A program made the position numbers and the translations under genes. The notes beneath the pieces were generated by a model. The model searched no databases, was not told where the DNA came from, and worked only from the letters and a program-made list of their open reading frames with translations. This document shows positions 21,606-30,494 of a stretch of DNA of 64,000 nucleotides, in pieces. The DNA lies in contig NZ_CP083608.1 of assembly GCF_020097135.1 (NCBI RefSeq), positions 1,798,001 to 1,862,000 on the forward strand. Direction: 5' to 3'. The stretch is from Macrococcus armenti. Lineage in GTDB: Bacteria > Bacillota > Bacilli > Staphylococcales > Staphylococcaceae. How positions within the stretch are numbered: position 1 is the first letter of the stretch; every line of letters starts with the position of its first letter.

Positions 21606-22505
21606 ATGATATTACAACATCGAAAAATGGATGATGAACTTGTTTATAAATTACAAATCGCCAGAAGAAAAAAAGTAAATTCCAATGAGCTTAAAGAACT
21701 TGAATATAAGTTGAGAGGATATTTCGGTGAAGTGGCTTTCGATAAATTATCGGATAATGCACTGGTCGAAGGTATTATGCTGAGAAATTTAAAATATAAG
21801 GTTAATGGTCCTATATTTCAGATTGATAGTTTGATTTTCATGAATGGCACATTATACTTATTCGAAGTAAAAGATTTTTCAGCTGATTTACACTATACAG
21901 ATGGAAAATATTTTTATGAAGATGGAAAACCAAGCACCAGAATAAATGAACAGAAAATACGTACGCCTAATTTATTCACAACTTTATTAAATAATCATCA
22001 AATAAACCACAGTTTTCACTACTACAATGTATTTATTAATCCCACTCACAAAATATACGGCTACAAGCCGACCGATAAAATTCTGGAACATTCCAGAATC
22101 AGTAAATTTATCAATGAGAATAGTCGACTTCCTATAAGTACATATGATTTAGAATGTTGTGAGTACTTATTACGTGTTCAAGATAACTCTGACCCTTTTA
22201 ATTACAGATCTCCTCAAGTTTTCTCACATTTAAAAAAAGGTGTTTTATGTAAATGCATGAAGTCTTTTTACGAAAAAAGTTCCAATAGGCGATATACATG
22301 TCTTTCATGTAATCATACGATTAATTGTGACGAGCTTCTAATAAAGGCTATCGAGGAAATAAAAATAATTTTCCCTGGAGAACGTATTACGATGCATATT
22401 TTAAATATCTGGACCGGGAATGTAATGAGTAGAGAAAAAATCCGATTGTTTTTAAACAAATACTATATGCGACATCGTATGGGTAGTATTATTTATTATG
22501 AGTGA
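21606..22505 (+). CDS. NERD domain (nuclease-related) protein
   Basis: The 299-residue protein has an N-terminal NERD domain: GEVAFDKL near residue 39, then QIDSLIFMN and the nuclease-like LFEVKDF, which keeps the D...ExK pattern of restriction-type folds. The C-terminal third has a zinc-ribbon pair, CKCM near residue 214 and CLSC near residue 231, then a helical tail. NERD proteins are thought to act on DNA or RNA. The ATG has aaggag upstream. The gene lies between hairpin repeats of the same family, which suggests movement as a cassette. Target unknown. Confidence 0.8.
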   Translation: MILQHRKMDDELVYKLQIARRKKVNSNELKELEYKLRGYFGEVAFDKLSDNALVEGIMLRNLKYKVNGPIFQIDSLIFMNGTLYLFEVKDFSADLHYTDGKYFYEDGKPSTRINEQKIRTPNLFTTLLNNHQINHSFHYYNVFINPTHKIYGYKPTDKILEHSRISKFINENSRLPISTYDLECCEYLLRVQDNSDPFNYRSPQVFSHLKKGVLCKCMKSFYEKSSNRRYTCLSCNHTINCDELLIKAIEEIKIIFPGERITMHILNIWTGNVMSREKIRLFLNKYYMRHRMGSIIYYE

Positions 22506-22508
22506 AGT

Positions 22509-22738
22509 TGGTGTTGTGCCAATTTCACTCATATTTTTTCCCTCGATTTTGGCACCGCACCAATTTCGCACACACATCACAACCTCGATTTTGGCACCGC
22601 GCCAATTTCGCACTCACATCACAACCTCGATTTTGGCACCGCGCCTATTTCGCACTCACATTCCACCTCGATTTTGGCACCGCGCCAATTTTGCACACAC
22701 ATTCCACCTCAATTTTGGCACCGCGCCAATTTCGCAAG
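22509..22738. repeat. 41-42 bp tandem hairpin repeat array R2
   Basis: Units starting cctcgattttgg occur at 22541, 22583, 22625, 22666 and 22707 (spacing 42, 42, 41, 41), after a diverged first unit near 22509. Each carries the palindrome TTGGCACCGCGCCAA or a one-base variant. The array fills the gap between the converging NERD and lactonase genes. Open frames across it are a by-product of the period. Confidence 0.93.
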
Positions 22739-22813
22739 AGTCAATCGCAGCCCCAAATCTCTCATCCCAATCCACAAAAAACACCGGACACACATGTCCG
22801 GCATTCAATTCAA

Positions 22814-23836
22814 TTATTTAACAAACTGTACACATACTGCTTCAGGTGCGCGTGCTTGATCATCTAACAATGTTAATCGACCTGTCTGTTTATTACGCTC
22901 GAACAAACTTAACACACCATCACGTTCATGCGCACATACTAAATATGTGTCGCTTGCATCAATATTAAAATCACGTGGCCAGTCACCTTGTGTTGCAACA
23001 ATTTCAACATACTCAAGTGCCGAACCTTCACCCAGCACTTTGAACACCGCAATAGACTGGTGTCCACGATTTGATACATAAACAAACTGCTGGTCATGGC
23101 TCATTCGCACCGCTGCACCTTGTGAATGACCTGTAAAGTCTTCAGGTAGTGCCGAATATTTCTCCAGCATGTCAAACTTACCATCGCTGTAAGATAACAC
23201 AACGACTTCATTGCTCAACTCGGTGAACAAGTATGCGTATTTCCCGTTTTCATGAAACACAAGGTGTCTCGGTCCCATACCTGGTTCTACGTTTAATACA
23301 CTGACTTGCTTAAACCCGTCTTCTCCAAACATGAATGTAATCACTTCATCTGTTCCCAGATCTACTGCAACTGCATATCCATCATGCGTTTCCTGAATGT
23401 AATGCGTATGTGCATTATCCTGACGCTCTTTGTTCAGCCCACTGCCTTGCTGTTGATGTGTATCTATTAATCTCTCTACAGCACCTTTTTCATCCAGTGC
23501 ATATAATCTTACTAAGCCCGGTCCATACACCGCTTCTAACAAATATTTACCATCGTGACTTACCCATAGATGACAGCCACTATCTGTCGATTCCAGCAAG
23601 TCATTGATGACCGTTAGCTGTGTACCCATCTGGTAACTTTGAATTCCCGCACCGTGCTCAGACTTTTTAATACCATATAACTTATCTCCTGATTGCTGAA
23701 TGTAAGTTGAAGCACTTACTTCGTATCCTGTCTCTACAGACGTAATCTTATTTAAGTCGGTATCGATTTCAAATGTGTATATGCCTTTACCGTCATTTTT
23801 CGTGTAAGATCCTAACAAACCTTTAATTTTAGTCAT
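22814..23836 (-). CDS. pgl: Lactonase family (6-phosphogluconolactonase-like) beta-propeller
   Basis: The 340-residue protein is a seven-bladed beta-propeller of the YbhE/Pgl lactonase type, with repeats such as GCHLWVSHDGKYLLEAVYG, MGPRHLVFHENGKYAYLF and VRMSHDQQFVYVSNRG. Members hydrolyse 6-phosphogluconolactone in the pentose phosphate path. The ATG has aggagg 6 bases upstream. It converges with the NERD gene, separated by R2. The gene name follows staphylococcal usage; the exact substrate is inferred. Confidence 0.85.
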   Translation of the reverse strand: MTKIKGLLGSYTKNDGKGIYTFEIDTDLNKITSVETGYEVSASTYIQQSGDKLYGIKKSEHGAGIQSYQMGTQLTVINDLLESTDSGCHLWVSHDGKYLLEAVYGPGLVRLYALDEKGAVERLIDTHQQQGSGLNKERQDNAHTHYIQETHDGYAVAVDLGTDEVITFMFGEDGFKQVSVLNVEPGMGPRHLVFHENGKYAYLFTELSNEVVVLSYSDGKFDMLEKYSALPEDFTGHSQGAAVRMSHDQQFVYVSNRGHQSIAVFKVLGEGSALEYVEIVATQGDWPRDFNIDASDTYLVCAHERDGVLSLFERNKQTGRLTLLDDQARAPEAVCVQFVK

Positions 23837-23889
23837 GTTTACGCCTCCTCATTCTTATATTAACAAATCCAATAATTCATTGCTCACTT

Positions 23890-24040
23890 TAACGCACAAA
23901 AAAACTTTTAAAAATATAAAAATTTTTGTTGCGCAAAGTTTAGTAATACATTACAATTTGTTTGGTATTAATAAATGACAGTTTTACATAACTATTTGTT
24001 AAGTAAAACTATATTTAAATCTTTACCATTTTTAAGGAGT
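23890..24040 (+). promoter_or_regulatory. Upstream region of the spe operon with AT-rich inverted repeat
   Basis: The intergenic region before speA holds an imperfect inverted repeat (cgcacaaaaa at 23892 and tttttgttgcgc near 23923-23934) around an AT-rich centre. I see no convincing riboswitch; a promoter must lie here because lactonase is divergent. Confidence 0.35.
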
Positions 24041-24046
24041 TGGCCA

Positions 24047-25555
24047 ATGATTCATACACATTACAACAAGGCTGTTCATAGTATTGATAAAGTTAAACAT
24101 CATACTACGCCTTTGTTTACTGCCTTAAAAAAATACGAAAATGAACAAGTAACGAGCTTTGACGTTCCTGGTCATAAACGCGGGCTTGACCCCGATTATG
24201 CACTGAATTATTACGGTTTGCGCACGTTACGACACGATGTGAATTCAATGCCGACACTGGATAACTTTGATCATCCGACAAGTGTTATACATGATGCACA
24301 AGCATTAATGGCGGACTTATTTTTAGCTGAGGAAGCGCACTTTCTCTTAAACGGGACAACGTCTGGTATTCAGGCGATGATTCTTTCTACGCTTAAACCG
24401 AAAGATAAATTACTGCTCCCGAGAAACGTGCATAAATCCGTACTTAACGCGATGGCACTTGCTGATGTAACGCCAGTATACATGGTACCTGAATTCGATA
24501 CTGAATACGGTATCGCACATAATATAAGCGTTGAAACTGTTCGTAAAACTATTACTGAGCACCCTGACGCGAAAGCACTATTCATTATGAATCCAACTTA
24601 TTTCGGTGCTGTAAGTGATTTAAAGGAAATTGTGGACATTGCACATAATGCCGGCATACCCGTACTCGTCGATGAAGCACACGGTGCACATTACCGCTTC
24701 TCAGAACACTTGCCACTTTCAAGTATGGAAGCTGGTGCTGATATGGCAGCGACAAGTTTACACAAAACGGGCGGGTCATTCACACAGACGAGTGTTCTAT
24801 TGTTTAACAGTAAACTGATCAACAAGCATAAAGTAAAAAGCATCATCAATATGCTGACATCAACATCAGCATCATTTTTATTAATGTCTTCACTCGACAT
24901 CGCTCGTCAACATCTAGCGCTGTACGGTGAAGAGAAAATTAACAACGTGCTTGCACTCGTACAGTCATTTAAACAGAAGATTAATAAAATTCCAGGCTTC
25001 TATATGTTAGAGCAGGAAAAGTTTCACACGAAATATAAACAGCAGCTGGACGAAACGAAACTGACGATATATATCGATCATCGCCTAGATTTATCAGGCT
25101 TTGAAGTTTATCACCTTCTGCGTAGCGACTATGATATTCAGATGGAACTCGCGGAACCGAATATCGTCATGGGTATCGTTTCATTTATGGATAATGAACA
25201 TGAACTCAACAAATTATACGATGCACTGACTAATATTAGTCATCATCACTTTAAACCAGATAAACCTTTCGTACCGCCGATTTTAAAGCAAATGTCGATT
25301 CCGATGCAGAAGATGGGATTACGTGATGTATTCTACTCTGAAACGAAAGTTGTGCAGATTGAAGATGCTTTAAACGAAGTATGTGCTGAAAGTTTAATGA
25401 TTTATCCGCCAGGTATTCCGATACTGATGGCCGGTGAAATGATTACTCAGGAAGTCATCGACTACTGGAAATTTATAAACGACCAGCCCATCATTAAAAT
25501 TGGCGCTGAAAATAATAATGAAGTATTTATTATTGATAAAAAGGGAGATAATTAA
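24047..25555 (+). CDS. speA: Arginine decarboxylase (Orn/Lys/Arg decarboxylase family)
   Basis: The 502-residue PLP enzyme belongs to the fold-type I Orn/Lys/Arg decarboxylases. PGHKRG near residue 45 and VDEAHGAHYRF then TSLHKTGGSFTQ, with the PLP lysine, are diagnostic. It should decarboxylate arginine to agmatine, because the operon ends in an agmatinase gene and not in a lysine pathway. I chose the ATG at 24047, 7 bases after aaggag; the open frame runs 24 codons further without support. It is the first of speA-speD-speE-speB, with 2 bases before speD. Confidence 0.92.
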   Translation: MIHTHYNKAVHSIDKVKHHTTPLFTALKKYENEQVTSFDVPGHKRGLDPDYALNYYGLRTLRHDVNSMPTLDNFDHPTSVIHDAQALMADLFLAEEAHFLLNGTTSGIQAMILSTLKPKDKLLLPRNVHKSVLNAMALADVTPVYMVPEFDTEYGIAHNISVETVRKTITEHPDAKALFIMNPTYFGAVSDLKEIVDIAHNAGIPVLVDEAHGAHYRFSEHLPLSSMEAGADMAATSLHKTGGSFTQTSVLLFNSKLINKHKVKSIINMLTSTSASFLLMSSLDIARQHLALYGEEKINNVLALVQSFKQKINKIPGFYMLEQEKFHTKYKQQLDETKLTIYIDHRLDLSGFEVYHLLRSDYDIQMELAEPNIVMGIVSFMDNEHELNKLYDALTNISHHHFKPDKPFVPPILKQMSIPMQKMGLRDVFYSETKVVQIEDALNEVCAESLMIYPPGIPILMAGEMITQEVIDYWKFINDQPIIKIGAENNNEVFIIDKKGDN

Positions 25556-25557
25556 CA

Positions 25558-25983
25558 ATGAAATTAACAACACTTGGAAGACACGTTTTAATCGAATATT
25601 ATAACTGCGACAAAGAAATCTTAAAAGACCATGATAAAGTAGAAGTAATCATGAACGAAGCTGCACGTGTAAGTGGCGCTACAATCGTTGAAAGCTGTTT
25701 CCACACATTCAACCCATACGGTGTAAGTGGTGCAGTTATCATTTCTGAATCACATTTAACAATCCACACATGGCCTGAATATGGTTATGCATCAGTTGAT
25801 GTATTCACATGTGGAGATACAGTTGATCCTTGGCGTGCTGAAGATTTCTTACAAAAAGCTTTAAAAGCTGAGTTATCAGATTCATATGAAATCGGTCGCG
25901 GTATGGCAGATAAAATCCACAAATATTCTAAAGGTGAAATCGTAGTAGAATCATTCAAACCTGTTGAAGTAGAAGTTAAATAA
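25558..25983 (+). CDS. speD: S-adenosylmethionine decarboxylase proenzyme SpeD
   Basis: The 141-residue class 1B proenzyme cleaves itself between Glu64 and Ser65 in SESHLTIHTWPE to create the pyruvoyl group. It makes decarboxylated SAM, the aminopropyl donor for spermidine. VDVFTCGD and the C-terminal basic-to-acidic tail fit the Bacillus-type enzyme. It lies between speA and speE, so substrate for the aminopropyltransferase is made in step. Confidence 0.96.
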   Translation: MKLTTLGRHVLIEYYNCDKEILKDHDKVEVIMNEAARVSGATIVESCFHTFNPYGVSGAVIISESHLTIHTWPEYGYASVDVFTCGDTVDPWRAEDFLQKALKAELSDSYEIGRGMADKIHKYSKGEIVVESFKPVEVEVK

Positions 25984-25995
25984 GGAGGACACATC

Positions 25996-26856
25996 ATGTT
26001 AGATCTTTGGTATACAGAAAATCATACAGATAACGTACGCTTTTCAATTAAAACGAATAAACATATCCATTCAGAAACTTCTCCATTCCAGCAAATTGAT
26101 TTCTTCGAATCAGAAGAATTTGGTACGTTCTTTACGTTGGATGGATTAATGATGGTAAATGAAAAGGATGAGTTTGTGTATCACGATATGATTACACACG
26201 TTGCAATGGCAACAAACCCTAACATTAAGAAAGTACTCGTTATCGGTGGCGGCGATGGTGGTACAGTACGTGAACTTACACGTTATGCATCAATCGAACA
26301 AATCGATATGGTTGAAATTGATGAGCGTGTTGTACGTTTATCTCAGGAGTATCTTCCGATTACAGCAGGTAAACTTACAGATCCACGTGTTACTTTATTA
26401 TTCGAAGACGGTTTAGCATATGTTAAGAATAAAGAAGATGGTTACTACGATTTAATTTTAGTAGATTCTACTGATCCTATCGGTCCTGGTGAAGGTTTGT
26501 TCTCACATGACTTCTATAACAACTGTTTCCGAGTGTTAACAGATGACGGTATTTTAATTAACCAGCATGAATCACCTTATTATCCAAGTTACGCACATGA
26601 AATGAAGCGTGCACATTCTAAAATTAAAGGATTATTCCCGATTACACGTGTATACCAGTTCCATATGCCAACTTACCCATCAGGTCACTGGTTATTCGGA
26701 TTTGCATCTAAAAAGTTCGACCCATTAAAAGATGCTGATCTGGATGCATGGAACGCACTTGGCTTAAAAACAAAATACTATAACACAGATATTCATGCAG
26801 GTGCATTCGCCCTTCCAACATTCGTTAAGGAGATGCTGAATGATGCAACCGAATAA
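25996..26856 (+). CDS. speE: Spermidine synthase SpeE
   Basis: The 286-residue aminopropyltransferase transfers the aminopropyl group from decarboxylated SAM to putrescine. The GGGDGGT nucleotide loop is near residue 83, with VEIDERVV after it and DSTDPIGPGEGLF as the catalytic gate. The ATG has aaggagg upstream. It overlaps speB by 17 bases. Confidence 0.97.
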   Translation: MLDLWYTENHTDNVRFSIKTNKHIHSETSPFQQIDFFESEEFGTFFTLDGLMMVNEKDEFVYHDMITHVAMATNPNIKKVLVIGGGDGGTVRELTRYASIEQIDMVEIDERVVRLSQEYLPITAGKLTDPRVTLLFEDGLAYVKNKEDGYYDLILVDSTDPIGPGEGLFSHDFYNNCFRVLTDDGILINQHESPYYPSYAHEMKRAHSKIKGLFPITRVYQFHMPTYPSGHWLFGFASKKFDPLKDADLDAWNALGLKTKYYNTDIHAGAFALPTFVKEMLNDATE

Positions 26857-27691
26857 ACATGTGTATATGAGCTGCGAGTCTTCATTCGATGAAGCGACAA
26901 CAGTAATATACGGCGCGCCATTTGACGGTACTGTTTCAAACCGCCCTGGCACACGCTTTGCAGCCGATGCAATTCGTTCAGAATCATACGGTCTTGAAAC
27001 GTACAGCCCGTACTTAAACAAAGACTTAGAAGATGTGCGCATCATGGATTCAGGCGACGTCGATATTACAATCGGTAATAAAGTTAAAGTGTTAGATGAG
27101 TTAGAAGAAACTGCACGCACAATTTTAAATGCAGGTAAACTGCCGTTTATGATTGGTGGCGAACATTTAGTTACGCTTGGTCCTATGCGCGCCGTTCTGG
27201 AAAAGTATCCTGATGCAGTGCTCGTGCAACTTGACGCACATACAGATTTACGTGATGACTACATGGGTGAGCCACTTTCTCATGCGACCGTCGTGCGCCG
27301 TATTCATGATTTAGTTGGAGATAACCGAATTTATCAATATGGTATTCGTTCAGGTACAAAAGAAGAGTTTGGCTGGAGCGATTCACATACAGTTCTTGAG
27401 AAGTTTTCAATTGATACATTAAAGGACTTACCTGCTATTATCGGTAACACGCCTGTATATGTCACAATTGACCTAGATTGCTTAGATCCATCTATCTTCC
27501 CTGGTACAGGTACACCAGAACCAGGTGGATTAACTTACAAAGAGTTAGAGCCAGCATTTAAAGTATTTGAGCAGCTTAACGTAGTTGCAGCTGACATCGT
27601 AGAATTGTCACCACCATACGACCATAGTGGCGTTTCTAATGCAGTTGCTGCAAAAGTTGCACGTGAACTGATGCTTTCAATTACTAAATAA
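26840..27691 (+). CDS. speB: Agmatinase SpeB
   Basis: The 283-residue ureohydrolase should split agmatine to putrescine and urea. Manganese motifs are intact: GGEHLVT, DAHTDLRDD, and DLDCLDPS. An ATG inside speE has aaggag upstream, giving translational coupling. With speA it forms the route arginine to agmatine to putrescine. A strong terminator follows. Confidence 0.93.
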   Translation: MMQPNKHVYMSCESSFDEATTVIYGAPFDGTVSNRPGTRFAADAIRSESYGLETYSPYLNKDLEDVRIMDSGDVDITIGNKVKVLDELEETARTILNAGKLPFMIGGEHLVTLGPMRAVLEKYPDAVLVQLDAHTDLRDDYMGEPLSHATVVRRIHDLVGDNRIYQYGIRSGTKEEFGWSDSHTVLEKFSIDTLKDLPAIIGNTPVYVTIDLDCLDPSIFPGTGTPEPGGLTYKELEPAFKVFEQLNVVAADIVELSPPYDHSGVSNAVAAKVARELMLSITK

Positions 27692-27695
27692 AACA

Positions 27696-27750
27696 AAGAC
27701 CGACGAATGTGAAGAAATGTTTCTTCATATTCGTCGGTCTTCTTTTATTT
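27696..27750 (+). terminator. Terminator of the spe operon
   Basis: Arms AAGACCGACGAAT...GAAGAAA and the near complement ending CGGTCTT are followed by TCTTTTATTTTT. Confidence 0.85.
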
Positions 27751-27755
27751 TTTTA

Positions 27756-27784
27756 TTGAAAATAAGAACATACGTTCTTATAAT
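27756..27784 (+). promoter_or_regulatory. Promoter with LexA box for yolD-like gene
   Basis: A -35 TTGAAA (27756-27761) and -10 TATAAT (27779-27784) are 17 bases apart. Between them GAACATACGTTC (27766-27777) is a perfect match to the Gram-positive LexA (SOS) box core GAAC-N4-GTTC. Confidence 0.85.
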
Positions 27785-27812
27785 AGAGAAAAAGATTGAA
27801 AGTAGTGATAAT

Positions 27813-28226
27813 ATGATCCACCCAATTTATGGCGAGACAGACTACCGCAAAGTTGATCCGTCAAAACTTAATCGCAACATCCCGAAAGGTCGTGGCATGA
27901 TTAAGTGGGCACCATTTGCGACGATGCCACAGCAATTTATGGATGTAAAGCGACAAATTGATGCTCAGACAAAGATTGAGCGTCCTGAATTATCAGAGGA
28001 CCGATTACAGGAAATTAATGAAACATTGCATATTGCACTCAGCAAAAATCAGCCGATACGTATCGATTACTATATTGATGGTTCAATCCAGAGCACACAG
28101 ATGCATATTGAGAAGATTGATCAGTGGGCAGCAATTATTATCGGTACGACGGTACATGACGGTGCGACATACTTCGTTTCATTTTTAGATATTGTAAATT
28201 TAGAAATTGATGCACAATCAATTTAA
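27813..28226 (+). CDS. YolD-like family protein
   Basis: The 137-residue protein carries the YolD signature RGMIKWAPFATMPQQF near residue 26, followed by a helical middle and a beta-rich C-terminal half. In Firmicutes YolD proteins are SOS-induced and usually sit beside a Y-family DNA polymerase (UvrX/UmuC). Here no polymerase is adjacent. A LexA box lies in its promoter, so it is probably DNA-damage induced. I chose the ATG at 27813; the frame upstream crosses the promoter. The ribosome site is weak. Confidence 0.85.
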   Translation: MIHPIYGETDYRKVDPSKLNRNIPKGRGMIKWAPFATMPQQFMDVKRQIDAQTKIERPELSEDRLQEINETLHIALSKNQPIRIDYYIDGSIQSTQMHIEKIDQWAAIIIGTTVHDGATYFVSFLDIVNLEIDAQSI

Positions 28227-28404
28227 AAATAATACACCATAATCTGTATAATTTTAACGATTAAACACTTAATTTATTACAGTACATTTAACAGAAATTA
28301 TAATTTATGAATCGTATATAAAGTAACGATAAGAATCTGTAATTCATTTCCGTTAATGCAATATATATGTCATAATATAAACAAATCAACAAAAGGAGTT
28401 TGCT

Positions 28405-29598
28405 ATGAGAAACATATGTTTATTATTATTGTTATTCCTCATACCTATACCAGCTTTTGCGAATGAGTTGCCTCCTACAGTGCTGTACTTCGAAGATGCT
28501 CAAGCAAAGCCATTGAAATATCACTTCAATGTGAACGATGAACTTAACTATGAAACAGATGACGACGGCTACTACATTTTTAATAATACTATTAACGAAA
28601 TCGAAGTGGATGGGCAAAAAATTCCGATTAAAGTTGGTCAAATGCACATTATACATGTAACGGAACCAATAAATGAAAATGAAGAACACACAACAAATAA
28701 CGAACCAACAACCGAAAAAGAAACCACATTAGAGAAAGAACAACATGCTAAAGAAAATAAACGCGAACCTGCAAATAATTCAAAAGATGTGACAACAGTT
28801 AAAGTACTTACTCCATCGTTTACACCTTCAGAGCCTGTAAATGTTTACTTAAATGATGGTAAAAAACGTGTTGCCGCAAATAAAACAAAAGATGGTATCG
28901 TACACTTCAGAAATTTAGATATGCGCAAAACATATACTGTTACAACGGACAGTACAACAACACCAGTTAACATTAAACAAGGAGAGTCAAGACTTCTCAA
29001 ACTACATACTAACGCGCTCGCACCAAAAGTTAGAGCGATACGTGTTGAGACAAAGCACGCACCGGTGAAACAAAGTTTAGCTGTCCAACTGAATCGTGAA
29101 AAGAAAACCGATGAAGTAAAGACCCGTAATTCAGATACAAGTATACGCAAACTGACGGATACTGATAAATCAAAGAAACAAAACGATGTTGAATCCAAAG
29201 ATAAAGAATATACGTACACTAAACGTGAGATTATTTCTCCAGAGAAAAATACTCAAATAAAACAAGCAAAACCACAAATTCCTGTAAAACCTGGTGACTT
29301 TGGAGAAGTACAAAACACTCCCGAACAGTATGACCAATATACAACTCAAACAAAGGACAGAAATGTTACTCAAGGAACGTCTCCACTACAGGAAAAACTT
29401 AGAAGTGATAAAGACAAAACATCCGAGAATAACTTTAATCATTCCATCAATAAATCATCAGAAGTCTCAAATAAACAGAAAGAAATAAATAATTCTGAAC
29501 TTCCTGAAACAGGGGAAACTTACAACATAGCATTCCTATCCATACTACTGTTTGCATATGGCAGCGCTATTATCTATTTAAGTCGACTAATAAAATGA
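28405..29598 (+). CDS. LPXTG cell-wall-anchored surface protein
   Basis: The 397-residue protein has a signal peptide (residues 1-19, ending AFA) and a C-terminal LPETG sortase motif, hydrophobic segment and short basic tail. Between them are two short beta-rich modules (about residues 22-95 and 130-200), joined by a charged, Glu/Thr/Asn-rich stretch, then a long disordered Lys/Ser/Thr region that should span the wall. The ATG has aaaggag upstream. It resembles small staphylococcal surface proteins, but I recognise no ligand-binding family. Confidence 0.85.
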   Translation: MRNICLLLLLFLIPIPAFANELPPTVLYFEDAQAKPLKYHFNVNDELNYETDDDGYYIFNNTINEIEVDGQKIPIKVGQMHIIHVTEPINENEEHTTNNEPTTEKETTLEKEQHAKENKREPANNSKDVTTVKVLTPSFTPSEPVNVYLNDGKKRVAANKTKDGIVHFRNLDMRKTYTVTTDSTTTPVNIKQGESRLLKLHTNALAPKVRAIRVETKHAPVKQSLAVQLNREKKTDEVKTRNSDTSIRKLTDTDKSKKQNDVESKDKEYTYTKREIISPEKNTQIKQAKPQIPVKPGDFGEVQNTPEQYDQYTTQTKDRNVTQGTSPLQEKLRSDKDKTSENNFNHSINKSSEVSNKQKEINNSELPETGETYNIAFLSILLFAYGSAIIYLSRLIK

Positions 29599-29627
29599 AG
29601 CATCAGGAAATCCTGATGCTTCATTTT
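29592..29627. terminator. Bidirectional terminator
   Basis: Arms AAAATGAAGCATCAGGA and its complement around AA, with T runs on both strands, sit between converging genes. Confidence 0.85.
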
Positions 29628-30130
29628 TATACTACAGTGAGTACACCATGCGTTACAACAAAATTATGACCAAACTTTGTAATGCCTCTCATACCTTCAA
29701 ACACAAACATCCCACCACTTGTAATCATCGTCTGAGAGGCAAGTGTTGACATAACGAATGTCTGATGTGCTTTAATCTCTGTCACACGATGCAGTCTGCG
29801 CATAACTTGTTCAAATCCTTCTGTTGATCCTAATGCTACAAAAGCATCCGGTGCGTGTCTTTCAATTCTACGTATGTATTTGTTGAACGATTTAGAACGT
29901 GAATTCCAATCGACTACATCAAGCACATGACCACCATCACCAAATGGTCCGCCATACTGTTCCCATAATACTTTAAACTGATATGCTGCATGTATAAATG
30001 CATCTTGTCGACTGCATCCGATTACGATATCATGCACTTTCGGTCGACTATGCTGAATTAAATGAATCAACTGCATCATCTCTTCTTCTAACAATACATC
30101 ATCGTTTAAAATATGCTGAACTGAATTCAA
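29627..30130 (-). CDS. Hypothetical protein
   Basis: The 167-residue protein is not recognised. It starts at a TTG with gagg 7 bases upstream. VIGCSRQDAF, GPFGDGGHVLDVVDWN and ALGSTEGFEQVMRR suggest a small alpha/beta fold, but no catalytic motif can be named. It has no signal peptide. It lies downstream of a small membrane gene with a terminator between. Confidence 0.6.
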   Translation of the reverse strand: MNSVQHILNDDVLLEEEMMQLIHLIQHSRPKVHDIVIGCSRQDAFIHAAYQFKVLWEQYGGPFGDGGHVLDVVDWNSRSKSFNKYIRRIERHAPDAFVALGSTEGFEQVMRRLHRVTEIKAHQTFVMSTLASQTMITSGGMFVFEGMRGITKFGHNFVVTHGVLTVV

Positions 30131-30163
30131 ATGAGCACCTCACACTATTATTTGTCAAAAAGA

Positions 30164-30189
30164 AAAGAACTCAAAAAAATTGAGTTCTA
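30164..30189 (-). terminator. Terminator after small membrane gene
   Basis: Arms AGAACTCAA and TTGAGTTCT around a T-rich loop, followed by T-rich sequence on the minus strand. Confidence 0.65.
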
Positions 30190-30357
30190 CGCGTTTTCTG
30201 ATTCAATTTGTGCAACGATTTCTTTCGTACGACGCTCAATATCTTCAAAATCTTTCTTGAAGCTGATGAAGAATAATGCAGCACCTGCTGTTAATACAAC
30301 GCTTAAAATTAGAGCAAAGACAAACATTGCTTTAAATAGTCCTTTAATGAAATCCAT
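30187..30357 (-). CDS. Small single-pass membrane protein (56 aa)
   Basis: The ATG at 30357 follows ggagatgagaacgg. The product starts MDFIKGLFKAMFVFALILS, so residues 9-32 form one membrane helix, followed by a charged helix (FKKDFEDIERRTKEIVAQIE). It is not recognised. The ribosome site and the terminator at the stop support a real gene. Confidence 0.7.
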   Translation of the reverse strand: MDFIKGLFKAMFVFALILSVVLTAGAALFFISFKKDFEDIERRTKEIVAQIESENA

Positions 30358-30494
30358 CCGTTCTCATCTCCTAAGTTTACTTTTGACTCTATTTTAGCAT
30401 AATTAATTTCATCATAAAAATATTTGACATTACATCTTTTAAATTCATATGTTTATATATATAATAAAGCAAATACAACAAAAGGATGAAGACA

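Noticed and set aside
22498..22867. Three overlapping open frames of 61-121 codons rich in FWHRANFAHT-type repeats
   Set aside because: They arise only because the R2 repeat has a period near 42 and lacks stops; no ribosome site and no codon structure.
30131..30397. Plus-strand 88-codon ORF
   Set aside because: Antisense to the small membrane gene at 30187-30357, which has the better ribosome site and composition.
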